Source: Candidatus Binatia bacterium
GTDB taxonomy: Bacteria; Desulfobacterota; Binatia; HRBIN30
NCBI GenBank assembly: GCA_023150935.1
Contig: JAKLJW010000042.1
Coordinates: 1-37,349, forward strand
Direction of reading: 5' to 3'
Length of the DNA: 37,349 nucleotides
Positions within the stretch are counted from its first letter, which is position 1, and every line of letters starts with the position of its first letter. Positions 22,455 to 31,197 of this stretch are shown one piece after another. The translations under genes were made by a program, and so were the position numbers. The notes beneath the pieces are model-generated. The model had not been told where the DNA came from, did no database searches, and saw only the letters and a program-made list of their open reading frames with translations.

Positions 22455-23696
22455 TTACTTGCCGGTGCGCCCCGGTTTCGACGCGGCGAGCAAGTCGCCG
22501 AACGTCCCGAGGCTGTGCTTACGGTTCATGCCGTCGACCGCGGCCTGCTCCTCGGCACGGGCGCTTGCCTCCTGCGTATCGCGTTCTCGGCGCGCCTGCT
22601 CGACCATCGACAGGGTGAGGCGGCGCTGCCCCGGGTCGACCGCGAGCACCGTGACCTCGACGCGGTCCCCGACGGCAACGACCTGACGCGGATGGGAGAC
22701 GCGCCGGTCGAGCGCCAGCTTCGAAACATGCACGAGGCCGTCGAGCCCGGGGGCAATCTCCACGAACGCGCCGAAGTTCTCGAGACGACGGACGATGCCG
22801 GGCACCGTCGCGCCGGCGGGGAAGCGCTCGCCAGCCGTCGCCCACGGATCGTCCTCCAGCGCGCGCATCGAGAGCGCCACACGCGATCGTCCGCCTTCGG
22901 GTGCCGGCTCGACCTTGAGCACCTTGACGACGACAGATTGGCCGGACCGGAGGACTTCCGACGGGTGGCCCACGCGGCCGTAGCCGATCTCGCTGACGTG
23001 GATGAGACCCTCGACCTCGCCGAGATCGACGAACGCGCCGTAGTCCTGCACGGAGCTGATCCGTCCTTCCAGTACGGCGCCGACGTGAATCCGCTCCCAG
23101 GTCGCTGCCGCCTGCTCGGCGGCCTCGTCTTCGAGCAGGACACGCCGGGAGACCACAATGTTACGGCCGCCGGCGTCGATCCTGGTGACGCGGAAGCGAA
23201 GGCGCTGCCCGATGTAGGCTGCCGCCTCGCCGCGGCGGCGGTCGATCTGCGACCCCGGACAGAAGGCGCGCACGGGGCCGATCTGCACCTCGAAGCCGCC
23301 CTTGTTCTCGCCGGTCACCAGCCCTTCCACAGCGATCCCGTGGGCCATCGCCTGTTCGAGTTCGCCGGGTACGTGGCCGCCGCGGCCAACGGTGCGTTTG
23401 AGCACGATGGTGCCGGAGGTGCGGCCGTCGTCGACGACGGTGGCCTCGACCTCGTCGCCGATCGCGAGGTGCGCCTCCCCACCGGTCGGGTCGCGAAACT
23501 CGGTGAGGTCGATCACGGCCTCGCCCTTGCCGCCGATTTCGACGAAGGCCGTGCCGGCGCCAAGCGCGATGACGCGCCCGCGCACGACGTCGCCGGCGGC
23601 CACGCGCTGTCGTTCGTTAGCTTCACTGGCGGCCAGCAGGGCCGCGAAGTCATCGGCCGTGCCGCCGGGAGTCTCGTCGTCGTGTCGATCGCCCAT
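22455..23696 (-). CDS. S1-domain RNA-binding protein (ribosomal protein S1-like), four S1 repeats
   Basis: The 413-residue product has four OB-fold S1 domains (about residues 35-100, 115-190, 205-280 and 290-365). The last two carry the clearest motifs: DYGAFVDLGEVEGLIHVSEI and NFGAFVEIAPGLDGLVHVSKL (quoted from the reverse strand). Canonical S1 has six domains; four-domain forms are common in other phyla. It likely binds mRNA in translation or RNA decay. A Glu/Arg/Ala-rich tail ends in LGTFGDLLAASKPGRTGK, and the same FxxLLAAS motif occurs at residues 20-27. ATG 23696 follows GGGGAT; ATG 23708 is an alternative. Confidence 0.85.
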   Translation of the reverse strand: MGDRHDDETPGGTADDFAALLAASEANERQRVAAGDVVRGRVIALGAGTAFVEIGGKGEAVIDLTEFRDPTGGEAHLAIGDEVEATVVDDGRTSGTIVLKRTVGRGGHVPGELEQAMAHGIAVEGLVTGENKGGFEVQIGPVRAFCPGSQIDRRRGEAAAYIGQRLRFRVTRIDAGGRNIVVSRRVLLEDEAAEQAAATWERIHVGAVLEGRISSVQDYGAFVDLGEVEGLIHVSEIGYGRVGHPSEVLRSGQSVVVKVLKVEPAPEGGRSRVALSMRALEDDPWATAGERFPAGATVPGIVRRLENFGAFVEIAPGLDGLVHVSKLALDRRVSHPRQVVAVGDRVEVTVLAVDPGQRRLTLSMVEQARRERDTQEASARAEEQAAVDGMNRKHSLGTFGDLLAASKPGRTGK

Positions 23697-23957
23697 GTCT
23701 ATCCCCATCGAAACAATATTACCCACAGAACGGCACCGATGAACACCGCCCCCGGGGGGTCGAGAGGCGGCGCCACAGCGGACGTTCATCTTCTGGGTCG
23801 GCGCGGCGATGGCGCACGAACCTTCTACCGGACCATTGACGACCTCGACCGGCCGGTGCCGGCGCACGCCCGCAACCCGGATGCGACCGAGCCTGAGCTG
23901 GGAGAGGGATGCACCCGTTGCTTGATTCCGATATCACGACTTTTTAGTGTGAGAGCA

Positions 23958-24191
23958 ATGATCCGTACCCAGATCTCGCTGGATGAGGAAGCCTACGAGG
24001 ATGCGAAGCGCGAAGCACGTGCGCAAGGGATCTCTTTGGCCGAGTTCCTGCGGCGGCTGGTGGCTGCCGGGGTGCGGGATCGCCGCACGCGAGAGCGGCC
24101 CTGGATGCGCCATGCTGGAACGGTGGCGTCCGGGGATTCCGCCGCGAGTCGCAGCGTAAACGCCGTCGTTTACGGTCGCCCGCGTCCATGA
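23958..24191 (+). CDS. Ribbon-helix-helix (CopG/VapB-like) antitoxin
   Basis: The 77-residue protein begins IRTQISLDEEAYEDAKREAR and continues ISLAEFLRRLVAAGV, a standard ribbon-helix-helix DNA-binding unit that also binds its toxin through the C-terminus. Its stop overlaps the start of the PIN-domain gene in ATGA, so the two are translationally coupled. GAGAG lies just before ATG 23958. Confidence 0.85.
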   Translation: MIRTQISLDEEAYEDAKREARAQGISLAEFLRRLVAAGVRDRRTRERPWMRHAGTVASGDSAASRSVNAVVYGRPRP

Positions 24192-24601
24192 GCGCTCCAG
24201 CGGTCTTTCTGGCCAGCGGGATCTTTATCGCGTTCCTCGATCGCAGCGACCGGTTTCACGGGGCGGCCGTGGATCTGTTCTCCAATCCGCCGGGCCGCTG
24301 CCATTCCTCGCTTGCCGTGGTGGCGGAAACATACGGATGGTTCTTGCATCGGCTTGGCGAAGAGGCGGCGCGCTCGTTCCGATTGGCGCTGGCAGACTTC
24401 TCGTGGCTCAAGCTGCTCGATCTCGACACCGCTCACCATGCCGCGGTGATCCGCAAACTCGAGCGCCTCCGTGGCCACAAGCTCACCTATGTGGACGCAT
24501 CCAGCCTGGTGTTCTTGCATCAATTGCGCATCCGTGACGTGTGGGGGACCGACCGCGACCTGGGTATCGAAGGCGCGCGGGTGGTGCCAGGGGGGGCGTA
24601 G
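24188..24601 (+). CDS. PIN-domain (VapC-like) ribonuclease toxin lacking the first acidic residue
   Basis: PIN toxins cut RNA with three or four acidic residues holding Mg2+. The 137-residue protein keeps VVAETYG (Glu), YVDASSLVFL and the final GTDRDLG, but the opening strand reads VFLASGIFIAFLDRSDRFH where the family has LDTS or LDAS: Ala9 replaces the first Asp. The fold looks complete. It may be inactive or use nearby Asp18. It is coupled to the upstream RHH antitoxin. The second PIN gene in this window (36119-36526) keeps the expected Asp. Confidence 0.85.
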   Translation: MSAPAVFLASGIFIAFLDRSDRFHGAAVDLFSNPPGRCHSSLAVVAETYGWFLHRLGEEAARSFRLALADFSWLKLLDLDTAHHAAVIRKLERLRGHKLTYVDASSLVFLHQLRIRDVWGTDRDLGIEGARVVPGGA

Positions 24602-24676
24602 CCGTCTGGCGCCCGCCGCGGATGGGTTGGTCGAGGGCGGGACTCGGGATAGGCTGGGGTCGGGAGGAGAACCTGC

Positions 24677-25114
24677 ATGGCAGACCTGGTGCACCATTAC
24701 GAAACGCGCGCCGAGTGGACCGCCGATCGACGCGGTACCGTGTCGGCCCCGAATCGGCACACGATCGAGTTCGGTGCGCCGCCCGAGTTCGGCGGCACCG
24801 ACGACGTCTGGTCGCCGGAACACCTTTGCGTTGCCGCGGTTAACACATGCGTTCTGCTGACGTTGCTGGCCGTGGCCGCCAACTCGAAGGTTCCCCTCAA
24901 GGCGTGTTCGGCATCGGCAAGCGGAACGCTCGAAAAAGTCGAGGGACGCGGCCCGGTCATTACCCGCGTCGCGGTTAAACTCGCGGTCACTATCGGCCCG
25001 GATGTCGCCCGCGACAAGGTCGACCGCCTCATCAAGATCGCCGAAAAGAACTGTTTCGTGTCCAATTCCCTGCAAGCCAGCGTCTCGGTCGAGCCCGAAG
25101 TGGTCGTTGCCTGA
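24677..25114 (+). CDS. OsmC-family peroxiredoxin-like protein
   Basis: OsmC/Ohr proteins reduce organic hydroperoxides with two Cys residues. The 145-residue protein has both: Cys58 in VAAVNTCVLLTLLAVAANS and Cys126 in AEKNCFVSNSL, each in the expected helical context, plus the N-terminal SAPNRHTIEFGAPPEFGG typical of the OsmC (rather than Ohr) branch. Start ATG 24677 follows GGGAGGAG. It is a likely detoxification enzyme in the cytoplasm; the Cys pair is intact. Confidence 0.9.
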   Translation: MADLVHHYETRAEWTADRRGTVSAPNRHTIEFGAPPEFGGTDDVWSPEHLCVAAVNTCVLLTLLAVAANSKVPLKACSASASGTLEKVEGRGPVITRVAVKLAVTIGPDVARDKVDRLIKIAEKNCFVSNSLQASVSVEPEVVVA

Positions 25115-25180
25115 AGGGCAGAGGTGTCGTGTGACAGTGGCCCGTTTTCGTCGTACCCTGTAACTCAGGAGGACCGGGCT

Positions 25181-25648
25181 ATGAAACGAGTCGCGATCGC
25201 CGCTCTGTCGGCGTTGGTATTGGGTACGACGACTGCGTGGGCGGCCCCACAGGCGCCGATAATCGAGCCCCCGCACGTCCAGGCCAAGGACGTCGGCTAC
25301 AGTCTCGGCGCGGCTGCCGTCAACGTCGTCTACTTCCCCGTCCGCCTGGCCGTGACCACCCTCACGGCGGCGGCCGGCGGGTTCACCGGATTCATGATCG
25401 GCGGCGACCCCGAAGCCGCGGCGGCGATCTGGGATTCCACGGACGGTCAGGCGTACATCACCCCGGAAATCCTCGACGGCAGCGAACCGCTACGGCCGTT
25501 TGTGCGACCCGAAGACCGCTACGTCGGCGCGCTCGATGCGTCCGCCGGCGACGGCGATACGGAAGCCGAAGCGACGGTGGCCGGGGCCTCGATCGACGAG
25601 ACAGGCTACCGGTCCGACGACACGATCGAGACGCCGGAAACCGAATGA
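25181..25648 (+). CDS. Small exported protein, function unknown
   Basis: The 155-residue product has a clear Sec signal peptide (MKRVAIAALSALVLGTTTAWA) with AWA-AP cleavage. The mature part contains a Gly/Ala-rich, weakly hydrophobic stretch (about 60-95: VRLAVTTLTAAAGGFTGFMI) that could insert in or lie on a membrane. The C-terminus is Asp/Glu/Thr-rich. I do not recognise the family. ATG 25181 follows CAGGAGGA. It converges on the acyl-CoA dehydrogenase gene 4 bp away. Confidence 0.75.
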   Translation: MKRVAIAALSALVLGTTTAWAAPQAPIIEPPHVQAKDVGYSLGAAAVNVVYFPVRLAVTTLTAAAGGFTGFMIGGDPEAAAAIWDSTDGQAYITPEILDGSEPLRPFVRPEDRYVGALDASAGDGDTEAEATVAGASIDETGYRSDDTIETPETE

Positions 25649-25652
25649 GGCC

Positions 25653-26888
25653 TCAGAACTCGCCCGCGAGCAAACTGCGGGCGATTTGCGACGTCTGGAT
25701 CTCGTCGGTACCGCCGTAGATCTGCAGCACCCTGGCATCGCGGAACAACTGCTCCACCTTGTATTCCGCCATGTAACCGTTGCCGCCGAAGAGCTGCACC
25801 GCCTCGGTACAAACCTCCATCGTCGCCTGCGCGGCATAGAGCTTGTTCGCCGAAGCCTCCGCGAACGACATCCGCTTGCCCCGCGACGCCATCTCGATCT
25901 GGCGGAACAGCATGTTCTGCATGTTCATGCGCGCCACGGCCATCCTGGCCAGCTTGAGCTGGATGAGTTGAAACTCGCCGATCGGCTTGCCGAACTGCAC
26001 GCGCGTGCGGGCGTACTCTGTACACAACTGCAGGCAACGCTCGACAATCCCGTACGCCATCGCGACGACGCCGGAGCGCTCCGATCCGAAGGTCGACTTG
26101 GCTCCCTCGCGGCCTCCGGCCGCGGCTTCGCTTTCGCCCATCAGGCGGTCGCGGCCGCAGCGGACATCTTCGAGGAACAGTTCGCCAGTCGGCGACGAAT
26201 GCATGCCCATCTTCCGGAGGGGCTTCGACTGATGCAGGCCCGGCATGCCGCGGTCGAGGATGAAGCTGACGACCTGGCGGTCGCGTGGGTCGGCCTCGCC
26301 CTGATCGAGCTTGCAGATGAACACGATGGTGTCGGCGTACGGACCGTTGGTAATGAAGGTTTTCTGGCCGTTGAGCACGTACTGGTCACCGTCCCGGCGT
26401 GCCACCGACTTCATCGCTCCGAAGGCGTCGGAGCCCGACCCGGGTTCGGTGATCGCCCACGCGCCGATCTTTTCCAGAGTCAACAGCGGCAGTGCCCAGC
26501 GATCCTTCTGGGCCCACGTACCCTTCGCCATTATCGCTCCGGCAGTGAGGCTCATGCTGACCCCCATGGCCGTGACAATCCCAGGGCAGTACTTGGAGAG
26601 CTCGATGACCGGAATGAGCTGCATCGCCACCGCGTCGCCGCCGCCGTTGGCCGCGCCGGTATCCGGCGTCGCCGGCGTTTCCTCGCCGCTGCGAGCGCGG
26701 CGCTTCATCGTCTCGTAGCGGGTGCGGGCCGCCTCGGCGACCCCGAAGGTGTTCACCAGCTTGCGCATGATGTCGTAGGGCGGCAGGTCGCCGTGTTCCA
26801 GCGCTTCGAGATTCGGCTCGATCTCGGTGCCGATGAAACGCCGCACCATGTCGCGAATCATCACGTGTTGCTCGCTCCATTCGATCAT
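25653..26888 (-). CDS. Acyl-CoA dehydrogenase
   Basis: This flavoenzyme family oxidises acyl-CoA thioesters to enoyl-CoA. The 411-residue protein shows the FAD-binding AWAITEPGSGSDAFG and KTFITNGPYAD signatures, and the C-terminal LFGGNGYMAEYKVEQLFRDA and IYGGTDEIQ. The residue used as catalytic Glu in medium-chain enzymes (YEGT) is Gly here, so the base may be Glu270 (GSERSG), as in isovaleryl/long-chain types. A low-complexity insertion (about 60-85, Ala/Gly/Asp-rich) interrupts the N-terminal helical domain. Substrate is not predictable. ATG 26888 follows GAGGAGC. It is 80 bp downstream of the histidine kinase on the same strand. Confidence 0.92.
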   Translation of the reverse strand: MIEWSEQHVMIRDMVRRFIGTEIEPNLEALEHGDLPPYDIMRKLVNTFGVAEAARTRYETMKRRARSGEETPATPDTGAANGGGDAVAMQLIPVIELSKYCPGIVTAMGVSMSLTAGAIMAKGTWAQKDRWALPLLTLEKIGAWAITEPGSGSDAFGAMKSVARRDGDQYVLNGQKTFITNGPYADTIVFICKLDQGEADPRDRQVVSFILDRGMPGLHQSKPLRKMGMHSSPTGELFLEDVRCGRDRLMGESEAAAGGREGAKSTFGSERSGVVAMAYGIVERCLQLCTEYARTRVQFGKPIGEFQLIQLKLARMAVARMNMQNMLFRQIEMASRGKRMSFAEASANKLYAAQATMEVCTEAVQLFGGNGYMAEYKVEQLFRDARVLQIYGGTDEIQTSQIARSLLAGEF

Positions 26889-26968
26889 GTGGGAACGCTC
26901 CTCGCGGCGGGTATTGCTCCGTACCCTTAATCCGCGGGCATGACAAAGGCAAAGGGGGTGGCCGCGGT

Positions 26969-29125
26969 TCACTTGTTGCGGCTGGGAACCGAGACGCGGA
27001 AGGTGGAGCCCTGTCCCACGGCGCTTTCGAGGGCCAGATCGCCGCCGAGGCTGTCGACGAGCCGGCGCACAACGTAAAGGCCGAGCCCGACGCCGCCGTG
27101 CCGGCGCGAATCGGAGCTGTCGGCCTGACGGAACGGCTCGAAGATCACGTTGCGGACACTGGGGTCGATGCCGATTCCCGTGTCCGTGACCGAGAACTCG
27201 ATCACGCCGCGGTCGACGCGGCGCGCGCCGACGCGCACGCTGCCGCAGTCGGTGAACTTGACGGCATTGCCGATGAGGTTCTTCAGGATCACTTTGAGCT
27301 TCAACGGGTCGGTACGCAGGCGCGGCAGGCGAGCCGGCACGTCCCAAACGAAATTCAGGCCCGGCTTCTCGCGCAGGGCGCGGGTTTCGGCGTCGACTTC
27401 CTGGAGCAGGCCGGTCACGGAAACGTCCTGAATGTCCATCGGCATGCGCCCCGATTCGAGGCGACTGACATCGAGGGTCGAGTTGATCAGCTCGAGCAGC
27501 TCACCGGCGCTCTTGTCGAGGCGGCGCAGCACGTCCTCTTGTTCGCCGGCCAGCGATCCGTAGGCGCCGTCGATCAGCAAGCTCGTGTAACCGACGATGG
27601 CGTTCAGCGGCGTTCGCAGCTCGTGCGACATGGTGGCGAGGAAGTCGCTCTTGAGGCGGCTCGCCCGTCCCAGTTCTTCAACGAGCCGAGCGTTCTCCAG
27701 AGCGAGGGAGGCGATCTGCGCAATCCCACCGGCAATGCGTTCCTGGGCGGGTGCGAACGGTTCCCGGCGGCCGCGATAACAGGCGACGTGCATGCCGATC
27801 AGCGTTGTCCCCCGCCGCAACGCCATGACCATGCCCACCGTGAGTCCCATTTTATTGACGTAGCCGAGCAAGACGGGGTCCAGCAGATCGCGTCGGGTTT
27901 GCTGGAGCACATCGGCATGGCGGAACGCTTCGATTTCGCCGGCGAGGGAGGTGCCGGGTATGCGCAACACCTGCCCTGTAGCCCATTCCTCGGGGCTATA
28001 CCCGTACATGGCCACAGGCACGAAGACGTGAGCCTCCGGGCGCCACATGAGGGTGTGGCTGCAGTCGCAGTCGAGGACCTGCGTCGTCAGTTGGCACAGC
28101 CGCTCGAGCAGGATAGGGGCGTCGAGCGACGAGATCATCTCCCGGCCGACGCGGGCCAGGGCGGCTCCCACTTCGGCTTCTTCCTCCTTGGCCCGGTACA
28201 GTTCGGTGGTCTCGAAGGCGACGGCGAGATGCCGCGCGAGACTCTCGAGCAATCCGACCTGGGCCGCCGTGAAGCCCGGGCCGCCGGCGTTGTTCGCGGC
28301 CACGTAAGCGCCCAGCACGCGGCCACGCACGCTCAGAGGCACGGCGGCCACCGCGCCGATCTCGAATTGCCTTAACAGAGCCGGCGTAAACGGGCCGTCG
28401 GCGTCCGCCGCCGTCATCGTAACCGACTCGCCGGCGGCCAGCCGGTCGATGGCGGGGTCACCGGGAAAGAACTCCATGGCCGCCGCCGCTTCGACAAGGC
28501 GTGCCGGCAGCCCGTGTGCACCGATCATTACGAACGCGCCGCGGCGCGAGTCCGCATAGTACGTGATGACCCGATCGCAGGGGAGCAACATTGCCGTTCG
28601 GGTCTGCACGCGTTCGAGGATGCGCTCGAGGTCCAGACTGCCGCCGATTTCCCGTACGATTTCGAGGACCGTGGCGGCGGTGTCCTCGGCCCGTTTGCGG
28701 ACCGACACGTCGGTCATGATTCCGCGCAGATGATGCGGCCGGCCGGCAGCGTCCAGAGCGATGCGAACGCTGTCGTGGACCCAAACGGCGCGGCCATCGG
28801 CGGCGAGCATGCGGTATTCGATTTCGTGATCGCAGCCGGCGGCAATCGCGGCGCGGCAGGTGGCGAGGGTTACGGGTCGGTCCTCGGGGTGCAGGTGAGT
28901 GATCCAGAAGTCGGGTGCCGACACCCAGGCTGCGACCGGGTAGCCGAGAATCTGCTCGGCGCGGGGACTAACGTAAGTGAAGGCCAACGTGCCGGGGTCG
29001 GCCTCCCAGACGATGGCATCGATGCCTTCGAGGAGATCCAGGAGGTCCCTTGCGGCCGCTTCCACGGTCGTGGCAAGCGGCGCCGCATCTTGCGGTTCCA
29101 GTGGCCGTCGTAAATCGTCCGACAC
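26969..29125 (-). CDS. Sensor histidine kinase, PAS-GAF-GAF-HisKA-HATPase
   Basis: The 718-residue soluble kinase has no membrane helix. The order is PAS/PAC (about 25-145, YVSPRAEQILGYPV), GAF1 (about 160-300), GAF2 (about 325-480), HisKA with FLATMSHELRTPLNAIVGY (His501) and HATPase_c with the N box LKNLIGNAVKF, G1 DTGIGI and G2 GGVGLGLYVVRRLV. No receiver domain and no adjacent response regulator are present, so it is an orphan kinase with a distant partner. GTG 29125 is chosen because GGGAGAG precedes it; upstream in-frame codons are repeat-derived. The GAF domains may sense small ligands or redox, but no binding residues can be assigned. Confidence 0.92.
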   Translation of the reverse strand: MSDDLRRPLEPQDAAPLATTVEAAARDLLDLLEGIDAIVWEADPGTLAFTYVSPRAEQILGYPVAAWVSAPDFWITHLHPEDRPVTLATCRAAIAAGCDHEIEYRMLAADGRAVWVHDSVRIALDAAGRPHHLRGIMTDVSVRKRAEDTAATVLEIVREIGGSLDLERILERVQTRTAMLLPCDRVITYYADSRRGAFVMIGAHGLPARLVEAAAAMEFFPGDPAIDRLAAGESVTMTAADADGPFTPALLRQFEIGAVAAVPLSVRGRVLGAYVAANNAGGPGFTAAQVGLLESLARHLAVAFETTELYRAKEEEAEVGAALARVGREMISSLDAPILLERLCQLTTQVLDCDCSHTLMWRPEAHVFVPVAMYGYSPEEWATGQVLRIPGTSLAGEIEAFRHADVLQQTRRDLLDPVLLGYVNKMGLTVGMVMALRRGTTLIGMHVACYRGRREPFAPAQERIAGGIAQIASLALENARLVEELGRASRLKSDFLATMSHELRTPLNAIVGYTSLLIDGAYGSLAGEQEDVLRRLDKSAGELLELINSTLDVSRLESGRMPMDIQDVSVTGLLQEVDAETRALREKPGLNFVWDVPARLPRLRTDPLKLKVILKNLIGNAVKFTDCGSVRVGARRVDRGVIEFSVTDTGIGIDPSVRNVIFEPFRQADSSDSRRHGGVGLGLYVVRRLVDSLGGDLALESAVGQGSTFRVSVPSRNK

Positions 29126-29431
29126 GTCTCTCCCGCCTCGGCGGCGGGCCCCCCCGGTCGACGGCACCCTGTGCGTCCCCGTCCGCGCGTCGCGGTCTAT
29201 ACCACACAACCGCCTCTGCCCGAACCGCCGCGCATGGGTTGGGTTATTCGAGATGCCGCCTCCGGGAGGGCGAGGCTCCCGCCGAGCCGTCATCAGAGCG
29301 GCGCGGCGCGGCGGGAGCCTCGCCCTCCCCATCTGATTTCTTCGCGCCGTGGGCGCAGACTCGGGAATCGTGAATCAGGGTGAGCGGGTCGCATCATGTA
29401 GAATACGTTGGCGAGTTCATGAACCGGAGTA
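29126..29431. other. Intergenic region with a 21-bp perfect inverted repeat
   Basis: This 306-bp gap between the WS/DGAT gene and the histidine kinase holds a long hairpin-forming repeat (29264-29329) and nothing coding. Confidence 0.6.
29264..29329. repeat. 21-bp perfect inverted repeat with 24-bp loop
   Basis: Arms 29264-29284 (gggagggcgaggctcccgcc plus g) and 29309-29329 are exact complements. The pattern, gggagggcgaggctcccgcc, is a recurrent dispersed element in several GC-rich bacterial genomes. It may act as a bidirectional terminator or an RNA-stability structure downstream of the WS/DGAT gene. Confidence 0.8.
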
Positions 29432-30907
29432 CTAAGGGGCCGCTCGGCGGGGCCGGCGCTTAGTTGCGGCCGGCGCGGCGTGCAGACGCGGCGCGGTGCA
29501 GCGCTCCAGGGCGTCGATCTCCGCGTTCAGGTGTTCGTGCAGCCGCGTCGGGTCCGGAATCGCCGCCGGATCGCTGGCAATGCCGATCCCGTAGTCGTCA
29601 CCGTACGACATTAACGCGATCGACAGAGGCACACCCACCACAACGGGGGCGAACGGATAGACGGCTTCGATCTTTGCCCCGGCAGAGTAACGCACCTGCG
29701 CCGGGCCGGGCACGTTGGTGCAAATGAGGTTCAACTTCGCCGTGATCGCGCTCACGAACAGCCGGTAGACCGCCGACGGCGCCATCGCCAGCGCCTGCAC
29801 CAGGAAAGGAAGCGCCGCGCCCCGCCGGTCGGACTTCGCTGCCTGCGTGCGGCGACAGATCGCTTCGATGCGCCGCATCGGATCGCGTTCGCCCACGGGC
29901 AGGGGAATGTTCAACATGCCCACCCGGTTCCCCAGCGCGTCGCGCTCACTGTCCTGCCGGAGGTTCATCGGCACCAGGCAGTTCAGCGTGTCGACGTGAA
30001 CGCGGCGGCGATCGTGGTAGCGCCCAACGGCACCCGATACGGCCACGAGAACAAGATCGTTCAACGTTATGCCCAGGGCAGCCTTGATCCGCCGCAGGCG
30101 CGGCAACGGTAACGTCAGGGCATCGAGCCGTCGTCCAACCCCCGTCGCCGCATCGGCCAGCGGATCGTGGATGCCCGGACTCATCAGGTCCGCAGCCATG
30201 CCACGCAACCCGCGGGCCACACGCACGGCCTGGTCGGCAACCTCGACGGGATGCGTCATCGCCCGCAACGCCACCCCCGCCGCCGCCCCAGCCCCGGCGG
30301 CCGCGTTGCCGACCAGGTCGCGCCCGAGACGCAACAACCGCGTCGAGGCCGGCCGCGGCGGCCGCCGCGGCGCGCATCGCGGCACCCGTACCGGCTCGGC
30401 GCGGTGCGCCTGCGTCAGCGCCTCGATCGCAGCCACCGACCCCACCCCGTCGATGACTGCATGGTGAATCTTGAAGAAACACGCCGCCCGGTTCCCCTCC
30501 AAACCCTCGATCAAATACGCCTCCCATAGCGGCCGCAAGTGATCGAGCGGCGTGGCAAACACCGCCCCGCAAAAATCGAGCAGATGCCGGTCGGTTGCCG
30601 GCTCCGGCAGGACCACCTCCCGGGCATGGTAGTCCAGGTCGAAATACGGATCGTCCTCCCACTCGGGCAACCCCAACGATAGCGGCATTTCCACAACCCG
30701 CTGTTGCAGGCGGGGAACCACTATCGTCCAGCGCTGCAGGGTCGCCCGCAGGCGGTCCGGGTCCGGCGGCCGATCGAGCATCATCAGCGCCGCCACCAGG
30801 GGACGGAACGCCGGCGCGGCCTCCTCCGCGTACCAGAACAGGGCATCGGTGGGAAACATGCGGGACGTACCGCGTATCTGCCGCGCAATCCGGTCGGTCG
30901 CTGCCAT
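29432..30907 (-). CDS. WS/DGAT-type acyltransferase (wax ester synthase / diacylglycerol acyltransferase)
   Basis: These enzymes make wax esters or triacylglycerol from acyl-CoA. The 491-residue protein has the catalytic HHxxxDG as HHAVIDG (His148, His149, Asp153), the downstream PLWEAYLIEGLEGNRAACFFK context, and the conserved NVPGP (ICTNVPGPAQVRYSAGAKI) and the C-terminal GIGIASDPAAIPDP. Length fits (450-500). ATG 30907 is preceded by GGGGAGGG at a spacing of about 12. It probably acts in storage-lipid synthesis. Confidence 0.92.
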   Translation of the reverse strand: MAATDRIARQIRGTSRMFPTDALFWYAEEAAPAFRPLVAALMMLDRPPDPDRLRATLQRWTIVVPRLQQRVVEMPLSLGLPEWEDDPYFDLDYHAREVVLPEPATDRHLLDFCGAVFATPLDHLRPLWEAYLIEGLEGNRAACFFKIHHAVIDGVGSVAAIEALTQAHRAEPVRVPRCAPRRPPRPASTRLLRLGRDLVGNAAAGAGAAAGVALRAMTHPVEVADQAVRVARGLRGMAADLMSPGIHDPLADAATGVGRRLDALTLPLPRLRRIKAALGITLNDLVLVAVSGAVGRYHDRRRVHVDTLNCLVPMNLRQDSERDALGNRVGMLNIPLPVGERDPMRRIEAICRRTQAAKSDRRGAALPFLVQALAMAPSAVYRLFVSAITAKLNLICTNVPGPAQVRYSAGAKIEAVYPFAPVVVGVPLSIALMSYGDDYGIGIASDPAAIPDPTRLHEHLNAEIDALERCTAPRLHAAPAATKRRPRRAAP

Positions 30908-31197
30908 GATCGGGGCTCCCTCCCCTGCAGGACGCAACTCCTGCATAGGCCGCGCCATGCGGCAGCCACCCTGCCCCCGAATCCGGCGGCGCGGCGGCTT
31001 CCCGCCCCTGAGAACATCACCGCCCGCCGCTCGCAATGCTCGGAACGCAGCGGCCTCCGCCCGCGTCGCCAACGCCCGGACCCCCCGGCTCCGATTGCAC
31101 CGCCGGCCGCCCCGGCGACACCCGCGCAATTGACCGTTCCCTGACCACTGCGTATACGCACCGGCAGGCGTACACGAGCGACGGAAGGGACAAAGGC

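Noticed and set aside
21825..24191. A 788-codon forward frame across the bacterioferritin, S1 and antitoxin genes
   Set aside because: It runs antisense to two well-supported genes and joins the real antitoxin frame only at its end.
26889..27347. Upstream extension of the acyl-CoA dehydrogenase frame into the kinase gene
   Set aside because: The extension overlaps the HATPase domain of the kinase on the same strand in another frame; the start at 26888 has a ribosome binding site and family-like N-terminus.
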